DNA of 34,765 bases from NCBI RefSeq assembly GCF_000003815.2, contig NC_049982.1, positions 24,640,477 through 24,675,241 of the forward strand. Direction: 5' to 3'. Under the pieces are notes generated by a model. It saw only the letters and a list, made by a program, of their open reading frames with translations, had not been told where the DNA came from and did not search any database. The position numbers and the translations under genes were made by a program. The stretch comes from Branchiostoma floridae (taxonomy: Eukaryota; Chordata; Leptocardii; Amphioxiformes; Branchiostomatidae). Numbering within the stretch: the stretch's first letter is position 1; the number at the start of each line of letters is the position of its first letter. Below are positions 23,301-32,180 of the stretch, piece by piece.

Positions 23301-24931
23301 TATGTCAGCAGGGCGCTGGAACACAGCAACAAATTTACCAGCTTTTGATATACATGGCAAATCTATTACTCAAGAAGAACAAAATGTTGATAAAAACTTC
23401 CTGATTCCATGAATATCTTCATCAGGTAGATAGTTAACGTTATAAAGTGAAGTATACCCTTCATAATCACCGTTAGTCTCTTGTGAACAGAGCCGGGGTT
23501 GAATACAAATTAGATTACGTTTGTCATCGCATCGTGCTTGTCGCAACGCCACATTGCGGTATTAGTACCACAGTCGCTTACACTCTAGCCAAAAAGCTGC
23601 CAAGAAATCGGTGAAGAAATGGTGGTTACGTTAGAAAAATAACTATACATGTCGCACATCGTTATAACTGAACTACGGTTGGCTTAGGCTTAGGTCACAT
23701 TTCCAAACCGAGGCCCCACAGGGATGTTTAAAGAAACCAAAAATCAAAAATTATAGTTAGAAATATACACAGATTGCCGGGCCCCGGTTTGGAAATGTGA
23801 CCTAAGTCTTACCCCAAGGACAGAGGGTTCTCCTGCTTCTGGATCCAGCTCCATCACCACTCCCCGTGACGGGACGCCCACAACGTGCACGTACGGCTGT
23901 GACGTCACCACCGTGCTGAGGCCGGCCGCGTTCTCCACCCGGACGGACACGTAGTACGTGTGCTGGCCGTGAAGATGCCAGTCCAGGGATGATATCGGGA
24001 TGGACACACACGTCGGTGGAGACGTGACGTTACAGAACCTGTCATCAGCCGGCAATGGTGCGAAATCCAGTAATTCAGTCGTACCAGGGTGATGGCCTGT
24101 GTACAGAAGTGAATAATTGTCACTTGGAAAGGTAAAACGCACGGACAGATCATAAAATGTCTGTTATATACAAACAGAAGCAAATGTTGAAATGATAATG
24201 TGCAATCAGACAGAGACGCAGCCAGTCATAACAATTCTACCAAAAAAAAACTTACCAACAGAGTATTCGAACTTGTAAAGCCTCTCTGTATCGTCGATGT
24301 CGTGGACCGACGTCGGTTTAGAGTCCCATCTTGCAACCAATGACTGAGCCCCATCCTCTTCTTCCATCGTTACTTCGATCAAGCCTGAGAACGCTGGCGG
24401 GGTGACGTCAACTATGAACGGCCCTAAAACCTGTTAGGAGAAAAATAGAGGGTTTTCAACTGTTTCCTATAAATTTAAAGACGTACTGCACGAGATAAAT
24501 CAATTAAGCTTACCTTAGTTGTAGGAATTTGTGCCCTGTTGATAGCCTTCAGTACTAAGTAGAACTGCTTCCCTTCATCCAGGTTGGGATGGTACGTTAT
24601 GAAGTGGGAGTGAGCGTTAGTGGATGTGAGCGGCATGATGTCGGGGAGATCTGGAGTTAGCGTGCTGCTGAGTCCAACTTCGTAGTCATATATGTCACTT
24701 TCGGGGTCCTCACCATTCCATCGTAGCGAGAACTGGTACGGAAAAGGACGCAGAACGAAGTTAAATCAAATCGTTTTCAAAAATGTTGTGTATGTTAGAG
24801 TGGATTAAATCTCCAGCCAGTGTTCAGTACGCATGTTCAGAGAGAATCCTTAGCTTATGCAAGGTTAGTCTGGAATTAGGGACTCAAACTCTCAATATAC
24901 GTTGTTTCTGTGCAGTACATAGTGTGTGCGT

Positions 24932-25001
<70 letters not shown>

Positions 25002-28000
25002 TTCATTCGCTGAGGAGGGATACAGCCCAGTTAACAGTACACACACTTCATAACCTACCATGTTCTCCCTTGATAAGAATCCGTTGCCAGGAAAGGCGCC
25101 GAAGCTAAGGCAGTCGCTATCTTTATACCCCGGATGATCTGTTCCGTTCGACAGTAGCTCTAGAGCAGGCCTCAGGTTGACGTCATCCACTTCCCTAGAA
25201 ACGTTCCTGATGCAAAATTAAAAGGAGATCGATAAGCTAACTTGAAATGTGTTTCTTGTAATAGTTCCTTATCAAGAAGACACTATTTTTGTACCTGCAT
25301 ACTGGAGATGGTTCGACGATTGGTTGCCTGAATCCGCTGCTGTCAATCATCCAGACGTCACCGTCCCTGCCCCTGATAACTCCCGGTGTGTAGTGCAGAT
25401 TGTCCACCACCAGGTCTGTTATGACGGGCGGTGTCACATCTATGGTCACACCGTCGGAGCAGACAGATTCCGATGGCTGCAGTGCACGGTTGAAGGCAAT
25501 AACCGTGCAGTGATATAGACCTGGGTGCGCCGCTTCCCATTGGGCGTGAGTTGACGTGGTGTTCTGTACGTATACCTGCATGTGGAGGAGAGGGACAATG
25601 ATTGAGTATAACGAAAACCATTCTAACCGCTTATACGATCTCTCACGTACGAGTAACAGCTTTTCTTCCCTTACTATTCAAATGCTTAAATGTATACTTA
25701 CTTGGAGATTATTCTCGAATTCAGTCACATTTTCCAGACAGTCCTCGGCAAAGCCATACATGTAGAACATGATGCCGCTTTCCCTGTCAAAGAAACCTTC
25801 CCATGATGCCTGTATGACGCTGTCCTGCTGGGAGTCGAGGTCCATTTCCTCCGGCAAACTGTCATGGACGTGCCCGGGCAGCGGCGGGCTGGTATCAACG
25901 GTTATCTGGACCGGTTAAAACAAGATCTCTAAGCATGGCCATGTCAATATCGTTATGTAAACAAAGAATAAGTCAAGTCAAGCAAGTTAAGTCAAGTCAA
26001 GTTTATTGCACAACGATTGCATCAGGTAACGTTACAATGTATGGCAAATAACATGTACTAACAACTACAAACCATGACTATACGATGATACAACTTATTA
26101 CTATAACTACATGTAGTACAGGAATGTGAACATAAATGGCGTGTTAACAATTAGTGTAAAATACAACTTAAATGATTAGGTCTGCTATTCTACAATACCT
26201 TCTCTATTTTTCAAAGTAGTACAAATGTATTGGACTAGATATGTAGATATGTAGTCTGGACATGACATAAGTAGTTTAAAAATACCTGTGTTTGTCTTTG
26301 GCAATGGTGTACTAGAAAACGAATGTGGTAACGCGTAAGGAACAATTATGTCCACAAACCTGAAATCTTCCTTGTGCCTGCAGCATGGCGTTGTTTGTAG
26401 CCGTGATGACGATGTAATAGTCGTGATCATGGCTACCTGTTGAGATGTTCATCTTGTCTGCATCCGGTGTGAATTCATAGTTACGGAAGTAACACTGTTC
26501 ATCTTTGGGAATGCAGGTGCAGTATGGTGGAGGACATTCGGGATACAGAGTCTGTGAATGTAATGCGAATTCATGTAGGCATGTTTACAGTTAGGCTTTC
26601 ATGCTTCTTCGGTGTCACCGAACCACAATTTAAGCCGGAGCTAAATCACAGAATATATACTTCTATTTAAAGGCATATATCAGGTATATAATAGATGGAG
26701 AAAGATATGAATCCCATTGGTGTTCTGGTGATGTAAGCTATGTGGATGTAGAATCAGATTTGAAGAAAGTCGTTTCGAATAATGATAAACTTTGAAATTT
26801 TAGTATATCTTTAGTTTATCAAGATTTAGAAGTCTTTCATCAAATCCGATTCCAGCAAAATGACGTTTGCTCACCGAAGGCCTCCTGACGGCTACCTGCC
26901 CCTCCCCATGGACGACAGTGGGGTCTGCCATGTCGTGTAACTCCCAGTGGATGTTGTGAAGGCCGCTGTGGTCATCGAAGGCAGTGAAAATTGCTCTGTA
27001 ACGCCAATTTAGACTTGTAAGCCAAATGACACAATATTGTCCTGGAAACCGTAGGAAAATCAATAAAACACTTTTTGTTTGTTCAGCGCTTTATAGGTTG
27101 AAATATGAAATGTGAATAGAACCTACGTCATCTCATAAAGATCTTTTGAATCGTGTACTGCCAAAGTGTCGACTCCCCCTCGTGACAGAAAGATGTCCTC
27201 TATGACAGGTGGTGATGAGTCCACGTGGATGGTGACGTAGTCGTCAGCAGTGTTGCCCATGACGTCGAACGCACGAACCCAGAAACGGACGGTATCTCCG
27301 TCCTGACGAGGGACGTCACGACTTTGGCTTTGTAACTGTAAGGTTGACATGATTTATATGAATAATATAACTCCAGAACTAAGTACTCGAGAACAAGATA
27401 GAACATTAATAGATGTATTATGATATGATACGACAGTGCAGAAAACATATGGACGTACCAAAAGTAAAAAAAATGTAGTCCCTGTGATGTATTCGGTAAA
27501 TTGAATACATCATTGCATATAATATGTACAATGCAAATAGATAACCGCTTTAATAAATTCTATGTTGTTTATGTTTACTTACTCGTCACACCTTTTATGA
27601 CTATAGTAATCAAAATGATGCTGCAGCAATGACAAACATGCTGTCATTTTGACAGTCGACTTTAAGGCCGTCAAGCATGCCGCGCCAGCAGCAACCAATC
27701 GAATTAATGTATACCATAGATTGAACTTTGTTACCGTCATATCCGTGACGTTCTGCCAGTTTCCCGGCGGGTTGTCGAGGCTCCTCCCTCCTAGATGGTC
27801 CACAGCCCAGTCCGTCTGGAACATCGTGATGGTGTTGGCGTTTGGAATGGCCTCACGGGACCGGGTAGCCGGGGGCTGGCCTGCGTAATTTAATATTTTA
27901 TGATGATGATGCTAGCAACAAGATTTTGTCAGTAATAGAAGTCAATTAAAGCAGTGAATTACAAATATAATGAGAAAAAATGCCATTGGTTTTATTTATT

Positions 28001-31000
28001 TACGGAAAGAATGCTGGTCTACAGTTACCTGTCAGTTCTTCGTAACCCGGTAGGATAGTGGTGTTGTGTTGCTCTATGGCGTTTAGAAACTTGTTGTCTT
28101 TGTGTAGTTGGTTGCAGAAGTGATCCGGCCACGAAACAGTCACCTGTAGAGGACAATACCATTACATTAGATGGCTTAGGAAATCAAAGGCTTAAAATTG
28201 ACAAATTTGAAGTTCAGTATATCACCTGCGGCCCGTTGTCCATGGCGTCTTGCAGGTTGGTCTGCCACACCCCTCCGGTAACGTCAGAAGTTGACTCCGC
28301 CCACATGGGATGGTGCCCGGATGTGTCGGCCTCGACTGTGCTGTTGTCGTCATAGATGAGGAATCTGCGTGCGATGACGACGTTTCCGTCATTCGGTCCG
28401 CAGGCGTCCTCTACAGTCAGCACTATGCAGTACACCCCTGTGGAAAAGTGTCCACCAGTCAGAGGTAGTATGTTGTAAATGAGGAAAGATAACAATGATG
28501 ACACATCTTCACATCAGGTAACGATAAAAATTTCTTAATATCGATTAACCAACCTGGCTCTGTTAGCAGAATGCTGGCCTGTGTCGCCCCTGCACCAACC
28601 GTGCCCGTCTGTCCGGCCACAGGAGCCAGTCCTCTCATCCCCAGCACATCTCCGAACGGCCGGAGTTTGAACACCTCGTACTCGTACTCAGCGATCCCCG
28701 AGTCGTCATCTCTCCAGCCCGACCAGCAGAGGGTGATGGCGCCCTGGGTATGATAAAACCCAACTTAAATACAAGCTTTTAGTTCTGACCACAGTATGCT
28801 TGATAGTCTGAAATATACAGAAATGACTTACATTTTTGGTAATTGCTGGGCCTCTCTCCAACATCTCATCAGTACAGGGTCCTCTGACTGAACAATGGTA
28901 GGGATTGCGGAAGTCAAACGTGAAGTGCGCTCTGTGAGAAACCTCCCGCCCACTGAAGTACTCAGTGGCGATTGTAATATCTCCTGTAGAGTCGTCGTAG
29001 TTGTTTATTTTGACATATCCGCCGTTTGACGCTTTTGCGGTAAAGTACAACCTGTACGAGAACAAAAACACTTTATTGCTCAAAATGATTAGATAGAGAC
29101 CCTTCTCTCTAGTTGGCATTTTCAAAAACGGAAGCACTGCCATTAGATGACAAGTACCCATAATTCTTACCTGTCTCCATGTCGAGGTTCTTCTGGAATC
29201 ATGGCATTTATAGTACAGTCTTGTATGGACGTGTTCGGTGAACCATTGTTACTGTGCTTGCACGTCAAGGTTCCCTGGTGAAGTATTGTACTACCTACAG
29301 TACGCGGCAAGGTAAAATCTTTGGTATAATGATAATGCATATGCCAGAACACGATCCAATCCACCAACTAAAATTCAACAAAGAAATGCCATGTATACCT
29401 GTCTGATTACACAGCGGTACACATTCATACTAGTAATGAACGACATGTGTATGACTGGGCGATCGCAATAAAGCCGAACTTGCTGCGGTTCAATTACTAG
29501 GACTATTGAGTCGCTAGACAAATTTTTCTGTATGGTTACCTCTCTCCATGCTCCAGTCTGTAGAAGCTGCAATCACCCCTATACTGTATCTATTGATGTA
29601 ATACGGCGTAGTCGGCATCCCCGATGGTTGGAACAAAGACTTCCATTCCGCCTGATGAAGAAGACAAGATTTCATGTTCAAATGGAAACAAACTCTGCAT
29701 TTACAATTAAGAAACTCTTTACATGCAAAATCTTCCCTGGAAACACAAAATCTATATACTCAGTACTTTCAACCAATGCACATTCACCATGGTGATGCAA
29801 TCTAGTCTTCAGATATAATGGAAATCAAGGAATACCTCAAACTGCATGGTCGACGCTGTTAACCTAAGGTTTGTCCAGGATGTAGATGTTGCTGTCGTTG
29901 CATTGCAGCCAGCCTCCACCGTGTCCTTCTCCCAGCCGTTCACAATTCGTTTCATTTTCCCCGCACAATATTGCATGATAGGTTGAGCACGTACTAAAAG
30001 TAGTTACACATTTCGTCACAAATAATATCAACTATGATTGACAAGAACACCATTTTGTGTGGTTACGCAAATATCTATGACATACATGCGGTTGAATACA
30101 ATCTTGTTCAGTCTGCACAAATTTACGATGACCACACCTTTTTTCCCTTTTATAAGGACATGTCATTCCATGTTCGGATCTGTAAAATCAGCTTTTGATT
30201 GCTTGCAATGACGTGTGTCATGAAATACTATAATGTGGTGCACTTCCTTTTAATTATTACTTACTTGTTAAACAGTTTTGACCGCCAAAGTTTGTGGCAC
30301 ACGAACACGAGCCCGATAGGTTGGAAGGTCCACAGCTGCCAGGGTAGCAAGTGCGTTTCCACGAACACAGCTCTGGTGAGATACAGACATTATTGCAGTG
30401 CAAAAAGTTGACGAAATATTATCATATAGCCAGCGGTCAATACGGAGGCTGGCACTCAGCCTACACAAAACGTTGACCAATTCTGTATCGCCTGAGGTAC
30501 GGCCCGACCGCGCGCGGGTAGAATCGCCCGACTGCCAAATTTTAGCTACATCTTGCCAACCCGAGGAAACTCAAGTTTATTAAAACAAACGAGCAAAAAC
30601 ACGTGACATTAATGCACATCACGTAAACTGCTTTATTCGTCAATTCAACCGAGTTTTCGTCAACCACGCACGCAAGCGAGTTCGAATAGTTCGAATTGAA
30701 TTATTGAGCCCCGGGCCTTACCTTAAAATGCCTTTCAGTGAAACGTAATCAGGAATCAACAACAACAATGCCTATCAGTTTGAACGTTGGTGGGAAAAAA
30801 TCGTGACATTTTCCCATGATTTTCCCCACCAACCTCTGCTTGGAGAGTAGTCATTAACGTTTTTATCGTATAGCCTATCCAAACTGATAGGCATTGTTGA
30901 AGTTGATTCCTGACTACGTTTCATTTAAAGGCATTTTACGGTAAAGCCCGGGGCTCAATAATTCAATTCGAACTATTCGAACTCGCTTATAGCAATAGAA

Positions 31001-32137
31001 TTTAACCACAGAACTCTCTTGAGGGGGATTATTTCTAAATCCGTCTCTGTTCCCAAGTGGTAGATAAAAACATTTAAGACGTACCTGTGCAGGTTCTCCC
31101 GTTACCCGACAGTTGGTAAGCTTGAATACCAGAACCACGGTCGTACAAACATCGAGCACACCGGGAATCAAAGGGGCTTGTACAGGAGTGAACCGCACAG
31201 TTTGAGACGAGCCTGGGACAAACTGGAACAAATTGTAAGTGGATAAATAAGACTTAACCTAAGAATAGACTAAGTACATTAATTTATCATCTCGTGGTTC
31301 TAAATACATATCATCTAAATATATATATATCATATGCATTTATATAAGTATTTATCGTAATAAATGCTCAATACTTGATGTCTTTCAACTTGAGGGGACA
31401 AAGTGTTTCCGACTTTTGATGATTGACCCAGACTGGTATTTGACTAGCATTAGCCTAATAAGGATTGAATTGAAAGAGACATTTGATATTTATAAAACTT
31501 AACATTTCATTCATTCAAAACTGATTCATGTCATAGCGTCTTGATTAATATTATACCGTTACATCCTCAATAGCACATATACTTTGTGACGTACATATGA
31601 CGTACAATTTTTCAATGCGCGATTAATTATGCCATGTAAATAAATATGTAGATAGGCTGCCACTAAATGCCTTGTGGATATGTTAGAATTTCGAATTCAC
31701 AATTAAATGTTAAAAGCAACCTGACGTCATGCTAGCAAAGGCAAATTTTCATTTTCTGAAACTGTACTTTTAGATCCAACGAGTAGTAACCAAGACCAAG
31801 CAATATTTTGAAGTATCAACAGAAGATGTATGACATACGGTCTATAACATTTAGCCATGCTACAAGTTCATTATCAAACACTTACCAGGACATGCTCCAT
31901 GTGATAGATATCTTCCCGTTTTACAACTTTCACACCAACGGCAAAAGATATATCCATTAAGATTGCTGTTCGGAGGGCAATCTAAGCCAGCGTGGCACCA
32001 TCTCCAGCCAGTGCAATTAAAACACCCTGAAGGACAGGCTGAATAGTGTTGCATAGATGATATAAGAAATAATAAATCATGAATAAAACAGTGCTGATAA
32101 ATGAATACTATTAGACAAATGAATAACGTGTGTGAAT

Positions 32138-32180
<43 letters not shown>

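Noticed and set aside
24783-25190. Open frames of alternating residues around the TG tract
   Set aside because: Pure microsatellite translation.
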